DNA from: Clostridium sp. OS1-26
GTDB lineage: Bacteria > Bacillota > Clostridia > Clostridiales > Clostridiaceae
Length of the DNA stretch: 64,000 nt
Direction: 5' to 3'
Assembly (NCBI RefSeq): GCF_030915445.1
Contig: NZ_CP133264.1
Span: 2,604,001-2,668,000, forward strand
The notes beneath the pieces were generated by a model. It was not told the DNA's origin. It searched no databases and saw only the letters and a list, made by a program, of their open reading frames with translations. The first letter of the stretch is position 1; each line of letters opens with the position of its first letter. Positions 25,685 through 35,302 of the stretch are shown in pieces. Made by a program: the position numbers and the translations under genes.

Positions 25685-28353
25685 ATGAAAAAGAAAACAG
25701 AACAAAATGTTGTTAATGAAGCTTTAATAAATGAGAACCTTATTAAAGTAAGTGGAATGAAATTAGAAAATTTATTAGAAGAAATGAATACGGCTTTAAA
25801 TGGCCATAGTGAGATGAAAGCAGCAGAGTTGATTGTGAAATATGGTGAAAATATAATTTCTCACGAAAAGCCTGAATCAGTTTTTAGAAGACTTTTTAAT
25901 GCTTTTGTAAATCCTTTTACTGTTGTGCTTTTCGTACTTGCAATGATATCTTTATTTACAGATGTAATTTTGGCTGATCCAGGTGATAGAGATTTTACAA
26001 CAGTAATAGTCATCACAACTATGGTAGCTATTAGTGGATTTTTACGTTTTATACAAGAAACTCGTTCAAATAATTCTGCTGAAAAGTTAAAATCTATGGT
26101 TAAAATAACTGCTACAGTTGAGAGAGAGGGTAAAAAGGAAATTGAACTTTCAGAGATTGTGCCAGGTGATATAGTATATTTAGCTGCTGGAGATATGATA
26201 CCTGCAGATGTTAGAATAATTTCTTCAAAGGATTTATTTGTTAGTCAATCTGCACTAACTGGAGAAAGTGAGCCAGTGGAGAAGTATGGTACAGAAGCAA
26301 AACAAAATACTAAAAATCCATTAGAACTTTCAAATCTTGCTTTTATGGGTAGTAATGTCATAAGTGGTTCAGCAACCTGTGTTGTTTTAGCAACAGGAGA
26401 TTATACTTTTTTGGATCTATGGCAAAAACAATTACAGTTAAAAAGGTTGTTACAAGCTTTGAAAAGGGTGTGAATTCTGTATCTTGGGTATTAATTAGAT
26501 TTATGATGTGTATGGTGCCTGTTGTATTTTTTGCTAATGGATTTACAAAAGGTAATTGGTTTGAAGCTTTCTTATTTGCATTGTCTGTTGCAGTAGGATT
26601 AACTCCAGAAATGTTACCTATGATTGTAACAACTAACCTTGCAAAAGGTGCAGTGCAGATGGCAAAGAAAAAGACAGTTGTAAAAAGTCTTAACTCAATA
26701 CAAAATTTTGGAGCTATGGACATTCTTTGTACTGATAAAACAGGTACGCTTACGCAAGACAAGGTTGTTTTAGAGTATCATCTTGATATTCATGGTAATG
26801 AAGATGCAAGAGTCCTTCGTCATGCATTTTTAAATAGTTTCTATCAAACAGGACTTAAAAATCTTATGGATGTGGCAATACTAGAACATGCTAAAGAAGA
26901 AGCTTACTATGAATTAGAAAGCAAATATGTTAAGGTAGACGAAATTCCATTTGATTTTGATAGAAGAAGAATGAGTGTTGTTATAAAAGATAAGCAAAAT
27001 AAAACTCAGCTTATTACTAAAGGTGCTGTTGAGGAGATGTTAAAAATATCTTCATATGCAGAATATAACGGTAAGGTTGAGGCATTAACAGATGAAATAA
27101 GAAATGAAATCTTATTTACTGTGGAACAGTTAAATAGTAAAGGTATGCGTGTAATAGTAGTTGCACAGAAAACTAATCCATCTGTAGAAGGAGTTTTCTC
27201 AGTGGCAGATGAAGCAGAGATGGTACTTATGGGATACCTTGCTTTCCTTGATCCACCAAAAGAAACTACAATGTCAGCTATTAGAGCACTTAATGAATAT
27301 GGCGTTGCAGTAAAAGTTTTAACAGGCGATAATGACGCAGTTACAAGATGCATTTGTAATCAAGTTGGAATGAAGGTTGATAATCTTCTGCTTGGTTCTG
27401 ATATTGATGAAATGGATGATGATTTATTGTCAGTAGAAGTTGAGAAAACAAGCGTTTTTGCAAAGCTTAGCCCTCAGCAAAAAACTAGAATAGTTAGAAT
27501 TCTTCGTGAAAATGGACACACTGTTGGTTTTATGGGGGATGGTATTAATGATGCTGCAGCAATGCGTGAAGCTGATGTAGGAATTTCAGTCGACACAGCT
27601 GTTGATATTGCAAAAGAATCTGCAGATATAATTCTACTTCAAAAAGACCTTATGGTGCTTGAAGCTGGAGTAATTGAAGGAAGAAGAACTTTTGGAAATA
27701 TAATTAAATATATTAAAATGACTGCAAGTTCTAATTTTGGTAATATGTTTTCCGTTGTTGCAGCAAGTGCATTTTTACCGTTTTTACCAATGCTACCAAT
27801 TCAAATTTTAGTTCTTAATTTAATTTATGATATATCTTGTATCTCAATTCCATGGGACAATATGGATGAAGAGTATTTAAAGAAGCCTAGAAAATGGGAT
27901 GCTTCTTCAATTGGAAAATTTATGATGTGGATTGGACCTACAAGTTCAGTTTTTGATATAACAACCTATATTCTTATGTTCTTTGTAATTTGTCCAGCTG
28001 TTTGTGGCGGCGCTTATGGAGCACCAGGTGTTGACAACGCTTTATTTGTTTCTTTATTTAACGCAGGATGGTTTGTTGAAAGCTTATGGTCTCAAACACT
28101 TGTTATTCATATGATACGTACACCGAAAATTCCATTTATTCAAAGCAGGGCATCATTTCCAGTGCTGCTAGTTACAACAATTGCAATTGCAATAGGAACA
28201 ATACTTCCGTACACTGTTTTTGGAAAAACCCTTGGAATGTCTGCAATGCCAAATATCTATTTCACATGGCTAATAGGCACAATCTTATGCTATATGTTAC
28301 TTGCAACATTCTTAAAAACTATGTTTATAAAACGCTATGGTGAATTATTATAA
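25685..28353 (+). pseudogene. mgtA: Mg2+-transporting P3B-type ATPase MgtA, split by a one-base frameshift
   Basis: The first frame (25685-26473) covers the N-terminus, helices 1-2 and the actuator loop with TGESEPVEK. The second (26419-28353) resumes at [20 protein letters not shown] and carries the phosphorylation site [12 protein letters not shown], the nucleotide domain, the hinge [19 protein letters not shown], and six C-terminal helices. Adding one T to the six-T run 26407-26412 gives [12 protein letters not shown] and one protein of about 890 residues, the normal MgtA length. It imports Mg2+ at the cost of ATP. The M-box 1 kb upstream fits. All catalytic motifs are intact, so the break is probably a sequence error. 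Confidence 0.88.
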
Positions 28354-28424
28354 GGAGGCAGAAAAAATGATAATAATTAACTCTGGGATTATCTAAAGAA
28401 GAGTATTAGGTTTGATATAATTGT

Positions 28425-28464
28425 GTATAAGTAACCCCCTTTATTTAAGGGGGAGTACTTATAC
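28425..28464 (+). other. Long GC-clamped hairpin between mgtA and the FtsW/RodA gene
   Basis: GTATAAGTA-CCCCCTT-loop TATTT-AAGGGGG-TACTTATAC: 16 pairs with a small internal bulge. There is no T run after it, so it is not a standard terminator. It could be an mRNA 3' stabiliser or a binding site. Confidence 0.5.
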
Positions 28465-28563
28465 GCAAAACTCATAATTTAAAAAATTTAAAGTATTAAA
28501 AGCAGGTATTAAGTAAGGTGGTGAGTATTTCTGAATTCCCAAAGTAGTAGAGATGAGAAGAAG

Positions 28564-29739
28564 ATGCTGCGATATACATATATTCTGTGTTTTGTATGCT
28601 TTTTAAATCTTTCCATACTCAAACAGCCCTTTGATAAAGGTGCTATGGTAATGGCAGCAGTTATATGTGTGCTAATAGGATATTCTTATTTCATTATTAG
28701 AAAGTTCTTCTGTGATGGAGATAAGTATATATTTATTTTTTCTAGTATATTATCAATTTTAGGAATGGTTGTATTATATAGAATAAATATGTCATACTCA
28801 ATTAAGCAGATAATTTGGTTTGCAGTAGGTGTAACAGAATTTATTTTAATAGTTGTTCTTTTACCGGACTTGAAAGATTTTAGTAAGTATAAATATCATT
28901 ATTGTGTCATAACATTATTTTTTATGGCTATGGCAACATTCTTTGGTACAGAAATAAATGGTTCAAAAAACTGGATTGTAATACACGGATATAGTTTTCA
29001 GCCTTCAGAGTTTGGAAAACTATTTTTAGTAATATACTTAGCTGCTGAATTAAAAGATTATAAATGCTTTAAAGATTTGATAAGACCATGTATTGTGGTA
29101 GGGATATGCATAGGTTTTATGTTGCTTCAAAAATCCCTTGGATTTGCTCTTATTATATTTTTTATATCAATTACTATGATTTTTATAGCAACTTCAAAAT
29201 TAAAATATATACTAGTTTCTTTTATACTTTTTGCAATAGGATGTGTAATAAGTTACAAATTGTTTGCGCACGTAAGAGTAAGAGTACTGATTTGGAAAGA
29301 TCCTTGGCCTTATGCGAATACCATAAGTTATCAGGTTGTCCAATCAATGATTTCTATCGCTTCTGGAGGACTTACAGGGGTAGGCCTTGGTCTTGGACAT
29401 CCTGAATTTGTACCAATTAATTATACAGATTTTATTTTTTCTATAATCTGTGAAGAGCTTGGAATATTAACGGGGTTTGCAATAATAATAATTAACTTCT
29501 TATTATTTTATCGATGCATGAGGGTTGCTGTGTATGAGGAAGATAAATTTTTAAGACTATTGGTAGTAGGATATAGTGCAATGATAGCATCACAGATATT
29601 AGTTATAATAGGCGGTGTCATAAACGCTATTCCTCTTACAGGAATTACTCTTCCTTTGGTAAGCTATGGAGGAAGTTCAATATTAAGCATTTTCTTTTCA
29701 TTAGGGATAATTCAAAAAATATCAGAAGGTGTAAGATAG
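28564..29739 (+). CDS. FtsW/RodA/SpoVE-family peptidoglycan glycosyltransferase
   Basis: 391 residues, about ten membrane helices. SEDS signs are INGSKNWIVIHGYSFQPSEFGKL (NGAxxWI...QPSE, containing the essential region), a large extracytoplasmic loop, and the C-terminal IPLTGITLPLVSYGGSS. SEDS proteins polymerise lipid II in division, elongation or sporulation; which one cannot be told without context. Upstream in frame, CTG at 28531 follows a good ribosome site (AAGGTGGTGAG) at proper distance. It would add 11 residues (L/M-N-S-Q-S-S-R-D-E-K-K), whereas the ATG at 28564 has only purine-rich AGAAGAAG. The CTG start deserves consideration. Confidence 0.88.
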   Translation: MLRYTYILCFVCFLNLSILKQPFDKGAMVMAAVICVLIGYSYFIIRKFFCDGDKYIFIFSSILSILGMVVLYRINMSYSIKQIIWFAVGVTEFILIVVLLPDLKDFSKYKYHYCVITLFFMAMATFFGTEINGSKNWIVIHGYSFQPSEFGKLFLVIYLAAELKDYKCFKDLIRPCIVVGICIGFMLLQKSLGFALIIFFISITMIFIATSKLKYILVSFILFAIGCVISYKLFAHVRVRVLIWKDPWPYANTISYQVVQSMISIASGGLTGVGLGLGHPEFVPINYTDFIFSIICEELGILTGFAIIIINFLLFYRCMRVAVYEEDKFLRLLVVGYSAMIASQILVIIGGVINAIPLTGITLPLVSYGGSSILSIFFSLGIIQKISEGVR

Positions 29740-29745
29740 AGGTGG

Positions 29746-29778
29746 GTATTAGGCAGTTTTCTTCAAACTGCCTAATAC
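29746..29778. terminator. Hairpin between convergent genes
   Basis: Perfect 14-bp inverted repeat GTATTAGGCAGTTT and complement with a 5-nt loop. The T tract is weak on both sides. Confidence 0.6.
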
Positions 29779-29803
29779 TCATTCTTTATTTGTAATCAAT
29801 ATA

Positions 29804-30367
29804 CTAACAAGTAACATCCTTTGTTTTGAGTTCTAATAATTTCTTTATAAGCTTTGATTCTATAAAATTTGTGTATAAAATATTGCTTATAAATGAAATT
29901 GTAAATCCACCAATAACATCAAGAGGATAATGATGGCCAACATATATTCTTGAAAAACCAACAAAAATAGATAGAAGAATTAAGATTATTCCCAAACTCT
30001 TAATTCTTTTGTTTATTCCTAAGGCTATAGTCATTACACCAATTGAGTGGCTACTTGGAAACGAAGAAGTAGGCTTATGTGGTATTAATAAATTTACATT
30101 ATTATTAACAAAAGGCCTAGGGAAATAATGAATAACTCCAATTATGTAACTTATTATAAAGTTACATATTAACAGAAGAATTGTAGATGAGACAATGTAC
30201 TTAAGTTTTGGAATTTTCATTTTTACTCCAAGAATGTACAGACCACATAATATTAATGCAAAAAATATAGGTACATATTGAGAGAAAATAATCATTATTT
30301 TATCTAAGATTAAATGCTTGGTGGCTAAATTATTTATTATTCTAAATAGTTCCAGATTCATATACAT
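29804..30367 (-). CDS. PAP2-family membrane phosphatase (undecaprenyl-diphosphatase/BcrC-like)
   Basis: About 187 residues from the ATG at 30367, which follows GGGAG; the TTG four codons earlier overlaps that site. Five to six membrane helices. The three acid phosphatase motifs are visible: KxxxxxxRP as HYFPRPF (partly degenerate in the K), PSSHS in SFPSSHSIGVM, and SRxxxxxHxxxD as SRIYVGHHYPLDVIGG. These enzymes hydrolyse undecaprenyl pyrophosphate or lipid phosphates outside the membrane. BcrC-type proteins give bacitracin tolerance. The exact lipid is not certain. Confidence 0.85.
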   Translation of the reverse strand: MYMNLELFRIINNLATKHLILDKIMIIFSQYVPIFFALILCGLYILGVKMKIPKLKYIVSSTILLLICNFIISYIIGVIHYFPRPFVNNNVNLLIPHKPTSSFPSSHSIGVMTIALGINKRIKSLGIILILLSIFVGFSRIYVGHHYPLDVIGGFTISFISNILYTNFIESKLIKKLLELKTKDVTC

Positions 30368-30462
30368 ATATACTCCCAATTCTTTCTTTTGTTATGATTT
30401 CAATATGTTTTATGTATAAATAGTTTATATGTTATTATAGAAAAAAACAATAGATAATAAGG

Positions 30463-30571
30463 AATACACACAGACCTATTAAAAGTATTTACCGTGCCGA
30501 AAGAATGTTAATATATTCGGTCATGTAAGTTAAGGCTCTGCCTTGAAATACTATATAGGCCTGTGTGTATT
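30463..30571 (-). ncRNA. Structured intergenic element closed by a 17-bp inverted repeat
   Basis: Ends AATACACACAGACCTAT (30463) and ATAGGCCTGTGTGTATT (30555) pair 16 of 17. The one odd position is A-C on the plus strand but a G-U pair on the minus strand, so a minus-strand RNA is favoured. Inside are a perfect AGTATTT/AAATACT stem and two hairpins, CCGAA/TTCGG and AAGGC-TCT-GCCTT, forming a multibranch. I match it to no riboswitch I know. It may be a small RNA, a 3'-UTR element or a small palindromic mobile repeat. Confidence 0.45.
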
Positions 30572-30603
30572 AGTTATATAATCCCACCGTTACGCCCAAA
30601 TGG

Positions 30604-31485
30604 TTACGCCGGAGTGGATTCAGCTTTTAATTTATTCATAAATTTATGAATAAAATGAGCTACTCCATTAAGATCATTTGACACTGAAATATGACTGCAT
30701 ATAGTTTTTATATCATCCTTGGCATTTCCCATTGCAACGCTTATTCCGGCTTTCTTAAACATAGATATATCATTATAATTGTCACCGATTGCCGCAATAT
30801 CTTTTAATGGAATGCCTAAGTAATTGGCTAGATATTCTAAAGAATTACCTTTAGAGGCATCTTTATTAATCATTTCAAAGTTATATTCTGATGAGACCAC
30901 CATAGATAAATTCTTATATTTGCTATAGTGATCTCTTCCATACTGAAGCCTGTTCTTATCAAAAGAAACAGCAGTTATGCTGCAAAAATCTAAGTCTGAA
31001 TTTAAAATATCATCTTTGCAATTTATAAGTTTAATACCTTCTTGAGAGAATATTAAGCTTGTCATATCATTGATGATATTCATAGGAAGAGAAGGATCAT
31101 TTGTTTTTGCTATTTTAAAGTCTTTTTCAAGTATTGTTTTAGTGTCATATCTCAAAAATAAATTCCTATCTGTGCATATTTCAAAAAAATATTCTTTTTT
31201 ATAAAGCCAATTTAGTACATATTCAAGGGATTCCTTATCTATAGTAGAAGATTTTAATTTTTTTCCTTCCTTAGAAAATACTAAAGCACCATTATTTGAA
31301 ATTATATGGGCATTAATGTTTGCCTTTTTACATATGTGAATTGCATCAGAGTAGGTTCTACCTGTTGCAATTGCTATTTCTATTCCTTTTTGCTGAGCTA
31401 ATTTTAAAGCCTCTATATTTTCTTTACTTACTTCATGATTTGAGTTTAAAAGAGTTCCATCTAAATCTGTTGCAATAAGTTTCAT
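30604..31485 (-). CDS. Cof-type HAD-IIB sugar-phosphate phosphatase
   Basis: About 293 residues from the ATG at 31485, spaced six bases from GAGGTG. Motif I is IATDLDGTLLNS with both catalytic aspartates, motif II AIATGRTYSDA, motif III lysine in KGNSLEYLANYLGI, and motif IV IAAIGDNYNDISMFKKAG. The IIB cap domain lies between about residues 85 and 190. It probably dephosphorylates sugar or cofactor phosphates. It follows a DeoR-type regulator by 15 bp, so the pair is cotranscribed and may serve overflow of phosphorylated sugars. The last residues (KAESTPA) look like an unusual tail next to the structured element at 30463. Confidence 0.9.
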   Translation of the reverse strand: MKLIATDLDGTLLNSNHEVSKENIEALKLAQQKGIEIAIATGRTYSDAIHICKKANINAHIISNNGALVFSKEGKKLKSSTIDKESLEYVLNWLYKKEYFFEICTDRNLFLRYDTKTILEKDFKIAKTNDPSLPMNIINDMTSLIFSQEGIKLINCKDDILNSDLDFCSITAVSFDKNRLQYGRDHYSKYKNLSMVVSSEYNFEMINKDASKGNSLEYLANYLGIPLKDIAAIGDNYNDISMFKKAGISVAMGNAKDDIKTICSHISVSNDLNGVAHFIHKFMNKLKAESTPA

Positions 31486-31500
31486 TACACACACCTCACA

Positions 31501-32259
31501 TTACTCAACTACAATTAAATTTACATTATTTTTATCTAAAATTTTCATAAATTCTTCATCAGGATATTGATCAGTAATTATTAAATCTATTTGCGAAAGA
31601 TCGCACACTTTAAAACTTGCAGTTTTGTTAAACTTTTTATGATCTGCTAAAACTATAGACTCTTTAGACTGCTCTACCATTTTTCGCATAACTGCAGCAT
31701 CCTCATCGTCGCCAACGGCAATTCCATTAGAGGATATAGCCAGTGCGCCTAAAAAGGCTTTATCAGCAAAAAAATATGACAACATGTTTAAAGTAGCATT
31801 TCCATATAAGTATCTATGTTCATTGTTTAACTTTCCTCCGAGTAAAAAGGTGTTAACCTTAGATTTTTTGGAGAGTATATCTGCTACATTTATTGAGCTC
31901 GTAATTATATTACATTCCTTATCTTCTAATAGCTCAGCACAAGCTTGAACTGTTGTTGAAGTATCTAAAATTACAGTATCTCTTTCTTTAATGAGAGAAG
32001 CGCTCAGCTTGGCAATTTTATGCTTTTCTTCCACATCAAATAGAAGTCTTTCGGAATAGCTTTTTATCTCTTCATTTAGTACTGGAAGTATTGCCCCACC
32101 GTGAGTTCTAATAATAGCACCTTGCTTTTCTAAGTTAACTAAATCTCTACGAGCAGTATCTCTTGAAACATCATATAACTTGCATATTTCTTCTACACTT
32201 ATTCTTTTATTTTTACTTAAATAATCTAGTATTAGCTGCATTCTCTCTTCTTGATACAC
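31501..32259 (-). CDS. DeoR/GlpR-family transcriptional regulator
   Basis: 252 residues from the GTG at 32259, eight bases after AGAGG; the GTG at 32268 overlaps that site. The N-terminal winged helix (about 1-55) reads RMQLILDYLSKNKRISVEEI and VSRDTARRDLVNLEKQGAI with the DeoR signature RTHGGAIL. The C-terminal DeoRC sensor domain (about 75-230) contains DTSTTVQACAEL and GGKLNNEHRYLYGNAT, which bind phosphorylated sugars. No sugar kinase or PTS gene is adjacent, so only the HAD phosphatase downstream is an evident target. Confidence 0.9.
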   Translation of the reverse strand: MYQEERMQLILDYLSKNKRISVEEICKLYDVSRDTARRDLVNLEKQGAIIRTHGGAILPVLNEEIKSYSERLLFDVEEKHKIAKLSASLIKERDTVILDTSTTVQACAELLEDKECNIITSSINVADILSKKSKVNTFLLGGKLNNEHRYLYGNATLNMLSYFFADKAFLGALAISSNGIAVGDDEDAAVMRKMVEQSKESIVLADHKKFNKTASFKVCDLSQIDLIITDQYPDEEFMKILDKNNVNLIVVE

Positions 32260-32422
32260 GTAAATCACCTCTGAAATTATAATACTGTATAAGTAAATTG
32301 TAATGATTTATAAGTAATTTGTCAATAGTTCATAAGTATATGTAAGTAAATATAAGTTATTTGAATTTTGTTAAATCTTGTAATATGATTAAGTTAAATA
32401 TATTAATATGAGGGTGAAGTGT

Positions 32423-33265
32423 ATGAAAATAACTGTACTTATAGAAAATACTAAAGGTGAATTAGAAAATCTGATTAATGAACATGGGCTGTCTTTATAT
32501 ATAGAAAAAGGTAATAAACATATACTATTTGACACTGGTAAAACTGATAATTTTATAGACAATGCACAGAAGCTAGGAATTAACTTAGAAGATATAGACG
32601 CTGTGGTTCTTTCACATGGACATGCTGACCACGGAGGAGGGCTCCTATCTTTTCTAAAAATAAACGACAGAGCAAAGGTATATATGAAAAGGAAAGTTTT
32701 TGGAGACTATTACTCAGGAAATATACTTTTTAAGAAAAGTATCGGAATAAATAAAGAAGTATTTGAAAAGTACTTCAGTAGGATAGAATATGTTGATAAC
32801 TTTACTGAAATAATGGAGGATGTTTTTATCATCACAGATATACAGAGAAAGCATAAGATTCCTGAAGGTAACAAATATCTGTTTGTAAAAGAAGGAAATA
32901 AAATAGTTAATGATAAATTTGAACATGAATTAATTATGGTTATAAAAGAAAATGAGGAAATATGTGTGTTTAGCGGATGTTCTCATAATGGAGCTGTGAA
33001 TATGATAGAAGCTGTTAATAGGTTATTTTTAGGGACAAATATTAAAGCACTTATAGGAGGGTTTCATTTAGCTAAAATACCAGCGATGGATATCTTTAGT
33101 ACATCGCAGGATGAGATTGATTTAATAATTAATAAAATTATCAATGAAAAGATAGAAAAAGTATATACCGGACACTGTACAGGAGAGAAAGCATATAACA
33201 AATTAAAACAGGGTTTAGGAGATAAAATTGAATATATTAGAACAGGAAGTGAAATTCAGATTTAG
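32423..33265 (+). CDS. Metallo-beta-lactamase-fold hydrolase (arylsulfatase-like/DHPS-like family)
   Basis: 280 residues from the ATG at 32423, just after AGGGTGAAG. The metal site motif SHGHADHGGG (HxHxDH) is intact, with further ligands in FSGCSHNGAVN, IGGFHL and the C-terminal YTGHCTG. The layout resembles the 7,8-dihydropterin-6-yl-methyl-4-(beta-D-ribofuranosyl)aminobenzene 5'-phosphate synthase-like MBL subgroup common in anaerobes. It is 62 bp upstream of the sigma-54 activator of the hut operon, on the same strand, with a weak hairpin between. Substrate unknown. Confidence 0.8.
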   Translation: MKITVLIENTKGELENLINEHGLSLYIEKGNKHILFDTGKTDNFIDNAQKLGINLEDIDAVVLSHGHADHGGGLLSFLKINDRAKVYMKRKVFGDYYSGNILFKKSIGINKEVFEKYFSRIEYVDNFTEIMEDVFIITDIQRKHKIPEGNKYLFVKEGNKIVNDKFEHELIMVIKENEEICVFSGCSHNGAVNMIEAVNRLFLGTNIKALIGGFHLAKIPAMDIFSTSQDEIDLIINKIINEKIEKVYTGHCTGEKAYNKLKQGLGDKIEYIRTGSEIQI

Positions 33266-33274
33266 AATATAGAT

Positions 33275-33310
33275 AAACTAATTTGCACTCTTAGTTTGTT
33301 TAATATTTTT
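33275..33310 (+). terminator. Weak terminator-like hairpin
   Basis: AAACTAA/TTAGTTT stem, 9-nt loop, then GTTTAATATTTTT. It sits just before the ribosome site of the activator gene, so read-through is likely. Confidence 0.4.
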
Positions 33311-33327
33311 ATTGGGGGAAAAGTAAC

Positions 33328-35037
33328 ATGGACATAAAAACTATTGGGGATATTATTTCGGAATATGTTAATGGAATAATCATATTGGACAAAGAAGGAA
33401 AGATTATATGGAGTGATGATTTATATAAAGAAATTTCTTATGAAAAAGAAATTTTAGGGAAAAAGTTTAGTGATGTATTTTCAGTAGATTTAAATCAAGT
33501 AAAAAATATTATAATTAATAATTTGTCAGGAAAAAAGTATAAAATGCAATGCAGAAATATCAAGGAAAATGAAGAAGAATATACACTGGTTATTATAGAT
33601 GAAATAACTGACTTTAATAATAAGGATACGAAAATATATTGCCTAGAGAAAATAATAGATAGTATTAATGACGGAATCATTATAAGCAATTATGAAGGTC
33701 GTATTGTTCTATATAATAAATCACAGGAAAAATTAGAAGAATTGAATTCAAAGGAGGTAGTTGGTAAATTTCTTTGGGAAGGTTATCAATCCAAGCCGGA
33801 GCTCTCGGAACATCAGAAGGTATTTAAGACTAATACTCCAATAATAGATAAATATCAGGCGCATTCATATAAGGGCGGTATAGCAAAATATGTTTCTTAT
33901 AGCACATATCCTATTGTCAAAGATGGGGAAACCATAGCTGTATATTCTGTTTGCAAAAATGAAAGTAGTTTACAGGCATTGCTTCACGAAACACTTGAGT
34001 TAAAACGTAAATTATACAGTAAATCTAAATACAATGAAAAAAATTATCAACAGAATGGTACACAATATGTATTTACAGATATCATTGGTGATAGTAGCAT
34101 TATGGTTAATTTGATAAAGGAAAGCCAGGCTATGGCTTTGGTTAATAGTCCTATATTAATTGTAGGGGAAACCGGTACCGGAAAAGAAGTATTTGCTCAA
34201 AGCATACATAATTTTAGCAAAAGTAATAAAGAGGCCTTTGTTGATATTAATTGTTCTGCTATACCAGAAAATTTATTGGAAAGTATATTGTTTGGTACTG
34301 TAAAAGGTGCATATACAGGAGCTGTAGATCAGGCAGGTCTGTTTGAAGAAGCTAGGCAGGGAACATTATTTTTAGATGAAATTAACTCTATGCCCATTTT
34401 AATGCAATCAAAACTATTAAGAGTATTGCAGGAAAAAAAGGTTAGAAGGGTAGGTGGTATAAATTCCATACCAATTTCCTGTAGAATCATTAGTGCTGTA
34501 AATGAAGATCCTCAAAAAGCAATTAAAGAGGGCAAATTGAGACAAGATCTTTACTATAGGCTTGCAGGTGTTAGTTTGTATATTCCTCCTCTTAAAGAAA
34601 GAAAAGAGGATATAGTAGCTACAATAAAATTTTTTATCAACAAATACAATAAAATGCTTAATAAAAATATTAAATCAATGTCAGAAGAACTTAAAGAAGT
34701 AATGCTGGATTATAAATGGCCTGGTAATGTAAGAGAACTGGAACATGCCATAGAGAATATAATGATTAGAGCGACAGATAATCAAACTGAATTAAAAATA
34801 TTAGATATTCCTCATTATATTCGAGAGGATATGATTGGTTCAATATCTATAGATAAAATTCAAAAAAGTAAACATGGATTACCAGATATACTAAGGAGCA
34901 TTGAAAAAGAATTAATATTGGAAAGCTTGAAGAAAAGCAATTGGAATATAAGCAGAGCAACAAAGGATTTAGGAATAATAAGACAAAGCCTTGAGTATAG
35001 AATGAAAAAACTAAAAATAGAAAAGCCAAAAGAATAG
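33328..35037 (+). CDS. PAS-containing sigma-54 activator, probable regulator of the histidine-utilisation operon
   Basis: 569 residues. Two PAS domains fill about 1-215 (GIIILDKEGKIIWSDDL; INDGIIISNYEGRIVLYN). The AAA+ domain (about 245-480) has Walker A VGETGTGKEVFAQSI, the sigma-54 contact loop as GAYTGA (usual GAFTGA, an accepted variant), Walker B GTLFLDEINSM, and the arginine finger region LRQDLYYRLAG. A Fis-type HTH closes it (WNISRATKDLGIIRQSLEYR). It lies directly before the hutUHI-fchA-ftcD operon. A terminator, a 27-bp palindrome and a -24/-12 promoter separate them, so it is the obvious activator. The inducer may be urocanate or histidine sensed by PAS, which is inference. Confidence 0.88.
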   Translation: MDIKTIGDIISEYVNGIIILDKEGKIIWSDDLYKEISYEKEILGKKFSDVFSVDLNQVKNIIINNLSGKKYKMQCRNIKENEEEYTLVIIDEITDFNNKDTKIYCLEKIIDSINDGIIISNYEGRIVLYNKSQEKLEELNSKEVVGKFLWEGYQSKPELSEHQKVFKTNTPIIDKYQAHSYKGGIAKYVSYSTYPIVKDGETIAVYSVCKNESSLQALLHETLELKRKLYSKSKYNEKNYQQNGTQYVFTDIIGDSSIMVNLIKESQAMALVNSPILIVGETGTGKEVFAQSIHNFSKSNKEAFVDINCSAIPENLLESILFGTVKGAYTGAVDQAGLFEEARQGTLFLDEINSMPILMQSKLLRVLQEKKVRRVGGINSIPISCRIISAVNEDPQKAIKEGKLRQDLYYRLAGVSLYIPPLKERKEDIVATIKFFINKYNKMLNKNIKSMSEELKEVMLDYKWPGNVRELEHAIENIMIRATDNQTELKILDIPHYIREDMIGSISIDKIQKSKHGLPDILRSIEKELILESLKKSNWNISRATKDLGIIRQSLEYRMKKLKIEKPKE

Positions 35038-35118
35038 TAAAATATAATTATTAAAATGTGCATAAAATTTAGATAATAATATAAAAATTAGTACATTGAA
35101 TTTGCTAGCTTAAAGTGG

Positions 35119-35145
35119 TTTATTGCATAAATTTTATGCAATAAA
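35119..35145 (+). promoter_or_regulatory. Perfect 27-bp palindrome, likely activator binding site (UAS)
   Basis: TTTATTGCATAAA-T-TTTATGCAATAAA, 13-bp arms with a central T, 103 bp upstream of the -24 element. A related half site (TGCATAAAATTT) occurs near 35059. The distance and symmetry suit a Fis-type HTH dimer of a sigma-54 activator. Confidence 0.65.
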
Positions 35146-35198
35146 ATGAAACAAAGATATCCAATGAACTTTTTGTATATTTAGAAAAAACTAAGATT

Positions 35199-35232
35199 AT
35201 AAAGCCTTTGAGTCAATAGGCTTTATTTTTTT
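35199..35232 (+). terminator. Terminator of the activator gene
   Basis: Perfect ATAAAGCCT/AGGCTTTAT stem, 10-nt loop, six T. Confidence 0.85.
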
Positions 35233-35247
35233 GCGCAAAATATTTTC

Positions 35248-35263
35248 TGGCATGAAGGTTGCT
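35248..35263 (+). promoter_or_regulatory. Sigma-54 (-24/-12) promoter of the hut operon
   Basis: TGGCATG-AAGG-TTGCT matches TGGCACG-N4-TTGCW with a single change; GG and GC are correctly 10 bp apart. The predicted start of RNA (about 35274) lies before the hutU ribosome site, and shows that the long frame beginning at 35231 cannot be the true CDS start. Confidence 0.88.
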
Positions 35264-35302
35264 TATATTACGATGTATAAGGAATTAAAGGGGGATTTAT
35301 TA

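Noticed and set aside
35231..35302. Longer N-terminus for hutU
   Set aside because: It would begin upstream of the -24/-12 promoter and lacks a ribosome site.
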